This document shows positions 1 to 5,672 of a stretch of 8,364 nucleotides of DNA, one piece after another. This DNA comes from Sulfurimonas sp. Lineage in GTDB: Bacteria > Campylobacterota > Campylobacteria > Campylobacterales > Sulfurimonadaceae. The stretch spans positions 1 to 8,364 of the forward strand of contig JAFLJV010000219.1 of assembly GCA_022712845.1 (NCBI GenBank), written 5' to 3'. The notes under the pieces were generated by a model. The model made no database searches, had not been told where the DNA came from, and saw only the letters and a program-made list of their open reading frames with translations. Positions within the stretch are counted from its first letter, which is position 1; every line of letters begins with the position of its first letter. The position numbers and the translations under genes were made by a program.

Positions 1-1548
1 TGGGTCTTTGCCACTGGTATTGTTGTACTATATGTATTTGATATGATATTAAAATTTTTACGCTCCTATTTTCTTGAAAATGCTGGTAAAAAAAGCGATG
101 TCATAATGTCTTCGATGATATATGAACATGTTTTAAGCCTAAAAATAGCTTCAAAACCAACCTCTGTTGGATCTTTTGCTAGTAATATAAAAGATTTCGA
201 TTCTATTAGAGGATTTTTTACAGCATCTTCTATTGCCACTATGATTGATTTACCATTTACTATAATATTTTTATTTATCATATATATTATTGGAGGTTGG
301 TTAGTCGCTGTTCCTATGGTAGCTGGTTTAATTATTATTATATACAGCATAATAGTTGAGCGACCAATGCGAAAAAGTATCCAAAGTACATATGAGGCAT
401 CAGCTCATAAAAATTCCATTTTAATTGAATCATTATCTGCACTTGAAACTATAAAAGCTTTAGGAATTAGTGGTCAATACCAATGGAAATGGGAAGAAGC
501 GACTGGAGATGTTGCACAAAAAGGTTTAAAATCTAAAATATTATCAAACTCTATAACTACATTTGTTAATTTTGCGATTCAAATAAGTACAGTTGCTTTA
601 GTAATAGGTGGTGTATATGCTATAGGTGAACAGTCTTTAAGTATGGGTGGATTGATAGCAGTTGTAATGCTTGCTTCTCGAATGTTAGCTCCACTAGGTC
701 AAGTTGCATCACTTATTGCAAATTTTCAACAAACAAAAACAGCATATGATGCTATAAATGGTATTATGGACTTACCTGCTGAACGTGAGATGTCTAAAAA
801 GTTTGTTCAACGACCTGCATTTAGTGGAAAAATAGAGTTTAAAAATGTAAGTTTTACTTATCCTAATACTGAAAATAAAATTTTAGATGATATTAGTTTT
901 GTTATTAACCCTGGAGAATCTGTTGGAATTATAGGAACTAATGGTTCTGGAAAAACTACTTTAGAAAAACTAATCCTAGGACTTTATGAACCAACAGAAG
1001 GTTCTATTTTAATTGATGGAATTGATATCAAACAAATTGATCCAGCTGATTTAAGAGCTAGTGTATCTTATGTTCCTCAAGATGTTGTTTTATTTCAAGG
1101 AACTCTAAAAGACAACATCATCCTAAGATCTCCTGATGCTAGTGATGAAGATATTTTATATGTTTCAAACTTAAGTGGAGTGAATAGTTTTGCTGACACT
1201 CATCCAATGGGATATGATATGCCTATCGGAGAAAGAGGGGATGGTTTATCTGGTGGACAAAAACAATGTATCTGTATAGCACGTGCATTTATTCATCCTG
1301 CACCAATTATACTCTTAGATGAACCAACTAATTCTATGGATAGTACTCGTGAAGCAAACTTTATCAAAAATATAGCAGCACATAAAAAAGATAAAACGAT
1401 GATAGTAATATCTCATAAAAATAATTTACTAGCAATTACAAAAAGATTAATTTTAATGGATAAGGGTAAAATTATTTTAGATGGTGCTAATAATGATGTA
1501 GTAAAACAATTAAATGCTCCAAAAAAAGGGGTAAAAAATGAATCTTAA
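1..1548 (+). CDS. lapB: Type I secretion ABC exporter, LapB/LssB family (5' end outside window)
   Basis: Inner-membrane ATPase/permease that drives export of a large adhesin through a type I secretion system. The frame is open to base 1, so the ATG at 43 is internal and the N-terminal part (usually a C39-peptidase-like domain plus the first membrane helices) lies upstream. The visible part has the transmembrane domain (about nt 1-760, hydrophobic stretches near 240-350 and 545-700), including the LssB-family stretch around 'AGKKSDV' and 'DLPFTIIFLF'. The nucleotide-binding domain follows: Walker A GTNGSGKTT at 934-960, Q-loop 'VPQD' near 1072, signature LSGGQ at 1246-1260, Walker B 'IILLDEP' with catalytic Glu at 1321, and H-loop His at 1414. 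All ATPase motifs look intact. It overlaps the next gene by 11 nt, so the two are translationally coupled. The family match is strong; the symbol is by analogy to the Lap adhesin exporter. Confidence 0.95.
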   Translation, partial: WVFATGIVVLYVFDMILKFLRSYFLENAGKKSDVIMSSMIYEHVLSLKIASKPTSVGSFASNIKDFDSIRGFFTASSIATMIDLPFTIIFLFIIYIIGGWLVAVPMVAGLIIIIYSIIVERPMRKSIQSTYEASAHKNSILIESLSALETIKALGISGQYQWKWEEATGDVAQKGLKSKILSNSITTFVNFAIQISTVALVIGGVYAIGEQSLSMGGLIAVVMLASRMLAPLGQVASLIANFQQTKTAYDAINGIMDLPAEREMSKKFVQRPAFSGKIEFKNVSFTYPNTENKILDDISFVINPGESVGIIGTNGSGKTTLEKLILGLYEPTEGSILIDGIDIKQIDPADLRASVSYVPQDVVLFQGTLKDNIILRSPDASDEDILYVSNLSGVNSFADTHPMGYDMPIGERGDGLSGGQKQCICIARAFIHPAPIILLDEPTNSMDSTREANFIKNIAAHKKDKTMIVISHKNNLLAITKRLILMDKGKIILDGANNDVVKQLNAPKKGVKNES

Positions 1549-2920
1549 AGATAAATTTGTAGATTATTCCTATAGAAAAAAAGATATAAAAAAACTTCGT
1601 GTTAAAGATGATAATGACTTAGAATATATGAACTCAGTTAGCTCTGCTATGCTTATGAATACAACATTAAAAACTTCTCTTATATTATGGATAAGTGGTT
1701 TTGTTATACTGTGGCTAATATACTGGGCATACAATGCTGAGATAGATGCTCTTACTCGTGGTCAAGGTAAAATTATCCCATCTCATCAAATACAAGTAAT
1801 TCAAAATCTTGAAGGTGGAATTGTTAGTGAAATTTTAGTTAGAGAGGGAGAGTTAGTTAAAAAAGGTGATATCCTTTTAAAAATCGATGATACTTCCTTT
1901 ATAAGTAGCTTCGAGGAGAGTCAACTAAGATACAATGAACTTCAAGCAAAAACTATTAGACTTTTAGCAGAATCCTCTTCAAAACCATTTAAAGTTACTA
2001 AAGCCATTATAAAAAAATCACCAACTCTTATAAAACATGAAAGATCTCTATATTTAAGTAATAAAGAACAACTAGACAACAATATACTTATTTATAATCG
2101 TAGAGTACAACAAAAAGAAAATGAAATTAAAGAAGCAGAAGGTAAATTAAAACTTTTAAAAGAAAACCTCACTTTAATGAAAAAAGAGCTTGAGCTTAAT
2201 CGTCCATTGGTTGAAAAAGGTATTGTTTCTGAAGTTGAATTTTTACAACTTCAAAGACAAAAAAATGGTATCAATGGTGAGATAAGTGCTATTACTCTTT
2301 CTATCCCTCGTCTAGTATCTATTTTAGCAGAGCAAAAAAACAATATAAAAGAAGTTAAATTAAAATTTCGTAATGCTGCTAAAGAAGCATTTAATGAAGC
2401 TAAAGCAGAGATGTCTAGAATTGAAAAAGCAAATGTAGCAAGAGAAGATAAAGTAAAACGTACTTTTGTTCGTTCATCAGTAGATGGTACAGTAAAACAA
2501 CTTTTAATCAATACAGTTGGTGGTGTAGTTAAGCCAGGAATGGATATAATTGAAATCGTTCCAACACAAGACAACTTACTTGTAGAAGCAAAAATCAAAC
2601 CTGCTGATATCGCATTTTTATATCCAGGGCAAAGAGCTATTGTAAAATTTTCTGCTTATGATTTTGCTATATATGGCTCACTTAAAGGAACATTAACACA
2701 TATAAGTGCAGATACTATAATAGATGAAGTAGATAAACAAAATTACTACCTTATACATATTAAAACTGATGAAAACTATTTGGGGAATGAAGAGAAAAAA
2801 CTCAAAATCATTGTAGGTATGACTGCTGATGTTGATGTTATTACTGGAAAAAAGACTGTTTTAAATTATATTTTAAAACCAATTTTACGTGCTAGAGAAA
2901 ACGTACTAAGTGAGAGATAA
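1538..2920 (+). CDS. lapC: Type I secretion membrane fusion protein, LapC/HlyD family
   Basis: Periplasmic adaptor linking the ABC exporter to an outer-membrane TolC-like channel. At 460 residues it has the normal family length. Order of parts: cytoplasmic N-terminus (1-44), one transmembrane helix (about 45-65), biotinyl-lipoyl-like half-motif with 'NLEGGIVSEILVREGE' (about 90-105), a long coiled-coil hairpin rich in Lys/Glu/Leu (about 120-300), then the second lipoyl half from 'RTFVRSSVDGTV' (308 onward) and the HlyD C-terminal beta domain with 'ADIAFLYPGQRAIVKF' (PGQ at 363) and 'YDFAIYGSLKG'. The start is supported by AAGGGG at 1526-1531, six bases before the ATG, inside the end of the exporter gene. 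The C-terminal style matches adaptors of large-adhesin systems (LapC type) rather than small-toxin systems. An outer-membrane partner is not in this window. Confidence 0.95.
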   Translation: MNLKDKFVDYSYRKKDIKKLRVKDDNDLEYMNSVSSAMLMNTTLKTSLILWISGFVILWLIYWAYNAEIDALTRGQGKIIPSHQIQVIQNLEGGIVSEILVREGELVKKGDILLKIDDTSFISSFEESQLRYNELQAKTIRLLAESSSKPFKVTKAIIKKSPTLIKHERSLYLSNKEQLDNNILIYNRRVQQKENEIKEAEGKLKLLKENLTLMKKELELNRPLVEKGIVSEVEFLQLQRQKNGINGEISAITLSIPRLVSILAEQKNNIKEVKLKFRNAAKEAFNEAKAEMSRIEKANVAREDKVKRTFVRSSVDGTVKQLLINTVGGVVKPGMDIIEIVPTQDNLLVEAKIKPADIAFLYPGQRAIVKFSAYDFAIYGSLKGTLTHISADTIIDEVDKQNYYLIHIKTDENYLGNEEKKLKIIVGMTADVDVITGKKTVLNYILKPILRARENVLSER

Positions 2921-2922
2921 TT

Positions 2923-3534
2923 ATGAAAAAAGTGATTTTATTTACAAATATGTCTTCAATCAAAAAGCATTGGCAAAATGCTTTAAATACAAATTATGAT
3001 GCTATAACAATAGACAAATTAAAAGATCTTATAGAATACTTAGATACAAATGACAACTCTATAATCATACTCTTAGATGAAATGAGTACTTCAAATATTG
3101 AAAATACACTATCAAAACTAAGGTTTTATAATTTTGCAAAAATTTTGATATTTAATGCTGTACCTGATGTACATCATGCTTCAACTCTTTTAAACAAAGG
3201 TATTAAAGGATATGAAAACTCTTTTATACACAAAGATAACTTACTTAAAATGCTTACAAGTGTTGAAAATGGAAATAGTTGGCTATTTGCACAACTAACA
3301 AACTATATCATAAATAAATATGTTCAAAACAGTTCTAAAGATGAACCAGAGTTTGTAAAACTTCTTACAGAAAAAGAAAAGAGTATTGCACTAATGATAG
3401 CTGATGGTCTTTCAAATAAAGAGATTATTCAAAAAGAAAAGATAGCACTCTCTACTGTAAAAGGACATATCAGCCGTATTTTTGAAAAAGCTGGTGTAAG
3501 TGATAGAGTCTCACTTGCTTTAAAGTTTAAATAA
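2923..3534 (+). CDS. LuxR-family DNA-binding regulator with degenerate receiver domain
   Basis: Two-domain transcription factor of 203 residues, starting 2 nt after the membrane fusion gene and so very likely cotranscribed with the exporter. The C-terminal 56 residues (148-203) are a clear LuxR/GerE helix-turn-helix: 'LTEKEKSIALMIADGLSNKEI' spans the first helices and 'STVKGHISRIFEKAG' contains the recognition helix. The N-terminal ~120 residues have the size and alternating pattern of a response-regulator receiver, with Asp52 where the phosphoacceptor is expected ('IILLDE'). However, the acidic pair after strand 1 is Thr8-Asn9, the strand-4 Thr/Ser position is Asn78, and the position of the conserved Lys looks like Ser100. 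This suggests a pseudo-receiver or non-canonical signalling. Its place in the operon suggests, by inference, control of the adhesin or exporter. No sensor kinase is present here. Confidence 0.88.
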   Translation: MKKVILFTNMSSIKKHWQNALNTNYDAITIDKLKDLIEYLDTNDNSIIILLDEMSTSNIENTLSKLRFYNFAKILIFNAVPDVHHASTLLNKGIKGYENSFIHKDNLLKMLTSVENGNSWLFAQLTNYIINKYVQNSSKDEPEFVKLLTEKEKSIALMIADGLSNKEIIQKEKIALSTVKGHISRIFEKAGVSDRVSLALKFK

Positions 3535-3554
3535 AGTAATTTATACCAATATGT

Positions 3555-3560
3555 TATAAT
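3555..3560 (+). promoter_or_regulatory. Possible -10 element downstream of the luxR-type gene
   Basis: TATAAT sits about 20 nt after the regulator stop and upstream of repeat copy A. No convincing -35 hexamer is visible, which is common in Campylobacterota promoters. It could transcribe the repeat and the MNT gene, but such hexamers arise easily in AT-rich DNA. Confidence 0.25.
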
Positions 3561-3571
3561 TGAACTCTCTG

Positions 3572-3748
3572 ATTAATTAGCCAATAGATTCCGTATCGTA
3601 GCACGGAATGACGAAAATGTCGTAGCACGGAATGACGAAAATGTCGTAGCACGGAATGACGAAAATGTCGTAGCACGAAATAACGAAAGTATCGTCACTC
3701 TCAGCTTGACTGGGAGTCTAATTTATAATTTATTCAGATGGTTCAATT
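3572..3748 (+). repeat. Composite dispersed repeat, copy A (4 tandem units plus conserved right end)
   Basis: A 177-nt element whose second copy lies at 5520-5672 in the same orientation. Left end: ATTAATTAGCC followed by ATTCCGT (3588-3594), which pairs with ACGGAAT (3603-3609) in the first tandem unit to form a hairpin. Middle: four 24-nt units. Right end: a 66-nt block (3683-3748) differing from copy B at one position. It contains an imperfect hairpin, ACTCTCAG/CTGGGAGT with a 5-nt loop (3697-3717), and a TATAAT at 3724-3729. No transposase is encoded, so it resembles a non-autonomous palindromic repeat element. The family is not one I can name. Confidence 0.9.
3597..3692 (+). repeat. Tandem array of four 24-nt units within copy A
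   Basis: Units begin at 3597, 3621, 3645 and 3669. The first three are identical (they start CGTAGCACGGAATGACG); the fourth has diverged (ACGAAATAACG and ending AAAGTAT). The units abut with no spacers, so this is a tandem repeat and not a CRISPR. Identical units beside one degenerate end unit suggest recent expansion by slippage or unequal exchange. Confidence 0.92.
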
Positions 3749-3773
3749 AATAAAAATACTAAAATGAGAAGCT

Positions 3774-4067
3774 ATGACAAATCGTAATGAGATACTTAAC
3801 ATACTTAAAGATTATAAAAACAATAATCTTAAAAAGTATGATATTCTTGAACTTGGTTTATTTGGTTCTGTTGCAAGAAATCAAGCTTCTTCAAACAGTG
3901 ATGTTGATATTTGTATTAAAACAAAAACTCCTGATATGTTTGCATTAGTACATATAAAAGATGAACTTCAAAAACTTTTATCTAACTCTATTGACATAGT
4001 AAGAGTAAGAGATCGAATGAATCCTTATTTAAAAAAGAGAATAGAACAAGAAGCTATATATGTATGA
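3774..4067 (+). CDS. mntA: MNT-type nucleotidyltransferase antitoxin (MntA-like)
   Basis: Minimal nucleotidyltransferase of 97 residues, the usual size for the antitoxin of MNT/HEPN toxin-antitoxin modules. In studied members the MNT protein neutralises its HEPN RNase partner by adding AMP to a Tyr near the HEPN active site. The catalytic signature is intact: 'GLFGSVARN' (Gly31-Ser32), 'SDVDI' (Asp43 and Asp45) and a third acidic residue in 'SIDIVRV' (Asp74). There is no good Shine-Dalgarno; the GAGAAG just before the ATG is too close, but no other start fits. Its 3' end overlaps by 8 nt the start of a HEPN gene that is broken (4060-4311), so this antitoxin appears to be an orphan unless it acts on a HEPN protein encoded elsewhere. 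It lies immediately downstream of repeat copy A, which may supply its promoter. Confidence 0.88.
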   Translation: MTNRNEILNILKDYKNNNLKKYDILELGLFGSVARNQASSNSDVDICIKTKTPDMFALVHIKDELQKLLSNSIDIVRVRDRMNPYLKKRIEQEAIYV

Positions 4068-4311
4068 CAAGTCTCTAGTTATTGAGATACTTTCGCAAAT
4101 ACTACATGCCTAAAAAAATATTGATAAGATTACAAACAAAACATTATTAGAAAAATATCCACAAGTAGATTGGAAAGGTGCAAAAGGGATTAGAGATATA
4201 ATATCTCATCACTATTTTGATTTAGATGCTGAAGAGATTTATTTTGTGTGTGATACAAAACTTGATACACTAATAAAAACTATTGAAATTATACTTGAAG
4301 AGTTAAAGTAA
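4060..4311 (+). pseudogene. Broken HEPN toxin of the first MNT/HEPN pair (DUF86-like)
   Basis: From the ATG at 4060 the frame reads 'MYDKSLVIEILSQILHA', then TAA at 4111-4113, and continues in the same frame to a stop at 4309-4311. The second part carries the typical C-terminal half of a DUF86/HEPN toxin, including 'NKTLLEKYPQVDWKG', then 'RDIISHHYF', which holds the R-x4-H ribonuclease motif, then 'LDTLIKTIEIILEELK'. Only 83 codons separate start and final stop, against about 110-140 in the family. The middle region normally containing the central helices is therefore missing, and the stop sits at the deletion joint. A functional toxin is very unlikely. The start overlaps the MNT gene by 8 nt, the normal arrangement of these pairs. 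Confidence 0.85.
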
Positions 4312-4314
4312 ACC

Positions 4315-4371
4315 CAAAAAGAAAAGATAGCACTCTCTATAAAGTCTCACTTGCTTTAAAGTTTAAATAAA
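4315..4371 (+). repeat. Scar: internally deleted duplicate of the luxR-type gene 3' end
   Basis: Bases 4315-4339 are identical to 3430-3454 inside the helix-turn-helix coding region. Bases 4343-4371 are identical to 3507-3535, covering the last codons and the stop. The ~52 nt between those blocks in the intact gene are replaced by 3 nt. The scar lies in the same orientation, 3 nt after the broken HEPN gene, so the segment 3536-4314 is bracketed by two copies of the regulator's tail. It is not coding. Confidence 0.92.
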
Positions 4372-4427
4372 TTTAGATTCTCTAATAACTTTACAATCCA
4401 AAGAAAAAAACTATAATTTGATTATGA

Positions 4428-4439
4428 TATAATTATAAT
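4428..4439 (+). promoter_or_regulatory. Candidate -10 region for the PIN toxin-antitoxin operon
   Basis: Two back-to-back TATAAT hexamers (4428-4433 and 4434-4439) lie 50-60 nt upstream of the antitoxin ATG, in the only intergenic gap before the operon (4372-4488). No clear -35 is visible. TA operons are usually autoregulated at such a site, but I see no obvious operator palindrome beyond the AT-rich repeat itself. Confidence 0.4.
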
Positions 4440-4488
4440 AGATATACAATAAATTATAAAATTTAAAATACTAAAAAAAGGATACTTA

Positions 4489-4710
4489 ATGCACATATTA
4501 ACTTTAAATGTTAAAGATAATGCTTATAGCAGTATTCTTTATTTCTTAAAAAATTTATCTAATGATGTTGAAATTTTAAGTGATAAAGTAACTACAAAAA
4601 AACAAGATTTATCATCTCTTGGTGGTGCATTAAATAAGTATGCAGATTCATCAAAAATTCATTTAGAAGATAAAGCTTGGGAAATGAATGTCATAGATAA
4701 ATATAAATGA
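4489..4710 (+). CDS. Small antitoxin partner of the PIN-domain toxin (VapB-like position)
   Basis: A 73-residue protein with a good Shine-Dalgarno (AAGGA, 4478-4482, six bases before the ATG). Its stop overlaps the PIN toxin start as ATGA, the standard layout of an antitoxin-toxin pair. The N-terminus ('MHILTLNVKDNAYSSILYFLK') looks like a beta strand followed by a helix. The C-terminal tail ('GALNKYADSSKIHLEDKAWEMN') is charged and resembles the toxin-binding tails of short antitoxins found beside PIN proteins in Campylobacterota. I cannot assign it to a classical VapB DNA-binding fold (AbrB or ribbon-helix-helix) by eye. The role is inferred mainly from gene arrangement: it would neutralise the downstream RNase and repress the operon. 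Confidence 0.8.
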   Translation: MHILTLNVKDNAYSSILYFLKNLSNDVEILSDKVTTKKQDLSSLGGALNKYADSSKIHLEDKAWEMNVIDKYK

Positions 4711-5069
4711 TTCTTTTAGATGCAAATTATATATTAAGATTTCTTTTAAAAGATAATCTTGAAATGTATAAAATAGCAAAGAGCTGCATTATAAATAATG
4801 ATTGTCTTATTCCAAATGAAGTTTTAGCGGAAATTGTTTATGTTTTGCAAAAAGTTTATAATGTTGAGAAAAAAGATATAAAACTATCATTAACAGATCT
4901 TTTACTATATGACAATATTATTATCACTGAAAAAGAAGTAGTTATCAAATCATTAGAAATATTTGATAATAAAAATTTAGATTTTGTAGATTGTATTTTA
5001 TGTGCTAAATCAAAAAAATACACAATAAAAACTTTTGATAAAAAACTTTCAAAGTGTTTAAATAGCTAA
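4707..5069 (+). CDS. vapC: PIN-domain ribonuclease toxin (VapC-like)
   Basis: A 120-residue PIN-domain protein, predicted Mg2+-dependent RNase toxin. The acidic active-site set is present: Asp5 in 'MILLDANYILRFLL', Glu42 in 'PNEVLAEIVYVL', Asp92/Asp95 in 'LDFVDCILCA', and Asp111 in 'TFDKKL' near the C-terminus. The length and the N-terminal 'LDANYILR' style match PIN toxins in bacterial TA modules. It begins inside the antitoxin stop codon (ATGA), so translation is coupled. This is the only TA pair in the region with both genes intact. A 55-nt stretch of this gene (4756-4810) recurs with 5 mismatches at 5467-5521, showing that another vapC copy once existed nearby or in the same genome. RNA target is unknown. 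Confidence 0.9.
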   Translation: MILLDANYILRFLLKDNLEMYKIAKSCIINNDCLIPNEVLAEIVYVLQKVYNVEKKDIKLSLTDLLLYDNIIITEKEVVIKSLEIFDNKNLDFVDCILCAKSKKYTIKTFDKKLSKCLNS

Positions 5070-5093
5070 TAATATCAAAAATACTAAATGTAT

Positions 5094-5099
5094 TATAAT
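5094..5099 (+). promoter_or_regulatory. Candidate -10 element for the second MNT/HEPN pair
   Basis: TATAAT lies 21 nt upstream of the ATG at 5121, with a Shine-Dalgarno-like AAGGA at 5109-5113 in between. The spacing suits a short leader. No clear -35 is seen. Confidence 0.35.
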
Positions 5100-5120
5100 A
5101 TCCTACTTAAGGAAAAATAT

Positions 5121-5405
5121 ATGAGACTTAAACAAGAAGAGATAAATATTTTAAAACAAAAATTATATACTTTATCTACTAATGCAAAATTATATCTCTT
5201 TGGAAGTCGATGAGATGATACTAAACGAGGAGGAGATATAGATCTTCTTGTTGTAAGTGATAAATTAAGTAAGAAAGATTTAAGAGCTTTAAGGATTGAT
5301 TTTTTTAATTTTTTTGGTGAACAAAAGATAGATATAGTCTTAGATGATGGTACATTTACTAATCCTTTTACTAAGCTTATCTCACAAAAAGCAGTACTAC
5401 TATGA
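5121..5405 (+). pseudogene. Second MNT nucleotidyltransferase, interrupted by a nonsense codon
   Basis: From ATG 5121, behind a good AAGGA, the frame reads 30 codons to 'KLYLFGSR', then TGA at 5211-5213, then goes on in the same frame with 'DDTKRGGDIDLLVVSDKL' to a stop at 5403-5405. The two halves together make a normal-length (about 94 residues) MNT domain: Gly28-Ser29, Asp39 and Asp41 of the catalytic motif, and the third acidic residue in 'EQKIDIVLDD'. One base substitution or misread would restore it, so decay is recent, or the base is a sequencing error. TGA also terminates apparently intact genes here (4065-4067, 4708-4710), arguing against recoding. The stop overlaps the ATG at 5402 of its HEPN partner, the usual arrangement. 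Confidence 0.85.
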
Positions 5406-5473
5406 TGTTTGAAAAGCTTTTACAAGACAAAGTTTTACTTGAAAAACAACTTTTTTGGATAGATATATCTTGA
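5402..5473 (+). pseudogene. 5' fragment of a split HEPN toxin (HI0074-type)
   Basis: ATG 5402 overlaps the stop of the preceding MNT pseudogene and reads 'MMFEKLLQDKVLLEKQLFWI', the characteristic start of HI0074-like HEPN proteins ('nucleotidyltransferase substrate-binding'). It hits TGA at 5471-5473 just after the point (about 5467) where sequence derived from a vapC gene begins. The rest of the protein resumes at about 5673. The fragment is 23 codons of a protein usually near 135-145 residues. Assignment relies on the start motif, gene overlap and the matching 3' fragment downstream. Confidence 0.75.
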
Positions 5474-5521
5474 AATGTATAAAACAGCAAAAAACTGTAT
5501 TGTAAATAATGATTGTCTTAT
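5467..5521 (+). pseudogene. 55-nt fragment of a vapC paralogue
   Basis: Aligns without gaps to 4756-4810 of the intact vapC with 5 mismatches (about 91% identity). In the vapC frame it encodes 'LEMYKTAKNCIVNNDCLI' against 'LEMYKIAKSCIINNDCLI' in the intact protein. It stops exactly where repeat copy B begins. The divergence suggests it came from a different vapC copy rather than a very recent local duplication. Confidence 0.88.
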
Positions 5522-5672
5522 TAATTAGCCTATAGATTCCGTGTCGTAGCACGGAATGACAAAAATGTCGTAGCACGGAATGACGAAAGTATCGTAGCAC
5601 GGAATGACGAAAGTATCGTCACTCTCAGCTTGACTGGGAGTCTAATTTATAATTTATTTAGATGGTTCAATT
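5520..5672 (+). repeat. Composite dispersed repeat, copy B (3 tandem units plus conserved right end)
   Basis: Second copy of the element at 3572-3748, same orientation, 24 nt shorter because it has one unit fewer. The left hairpin is better here: ATTCCGTG pairs with CACGGAAT around a 6-nt loop. The right 66 nt (5607-5672) match copy A with one C/T change and include the ACTCTCAG/CTGGGAGT hairpin (5621-5641) and TATAAT (5648-5653). It separates the 5' and 3' parts of a HEPN gene, showing that this element, together with the attached vapC piece, arrived after the HEPN gene. Confidence 0.9.
5545..5616 (+). repeat. Tandem array of three 24-nt units within copy B
   Basis: Units start at 5545, 5569 and 5593. 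The first ends ACAAAAATGT, while the second and third end ACGAAAGTAT, like the last unit of copy A. The period is a multiple of three and stop-free in some frames, which produces a spurious minus-strand reading frame with repeated 'HSVLRH'. Confidence 0.9.

Noticed and set aside
66..350. Minus-strand open frame opposite the exporter transmembrane region
   Set aside because: Antisense shadow of a strongly conserved coding region.
2251..2598. Minus-strand open frame opposite the membrane fusion gene
   Set aside because: Antisense shadow; the plus-strand product is a clear HlyD-family protein across this span.
3597..3692. Regularly spaced short repeats resembling a CRISPR array
   Set aside because: The 24-nt units abut directly with no variable spacers, and no cas genes are present. 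It is a plain tandem repeat inside a dispersed element.
5121..5405. TGA recoded as an amino acid (Trp or Gly) in the second MNT gene
   Set aside because: TGA ends the intact MNT and antitoxin genes exactly at the expected overlaps with their partners, so TGA is a normal stop here.
5400..5600. Minus-strand open frame of 66 codons
   Set aside because: It is a translation of the tandem repeat (recurring 'HSVLRH') running into the HEPN 5' fragment and vapC fragment antisense; no ribosome binding site or family resemblance.
3572..5672. Composite transposon bounded by insertion sequences
   Set aside because: The bounding repeats encode no transposase, lack clear terminal inverted repeats as a unit, and show no obvious target-site duplications at their ends.
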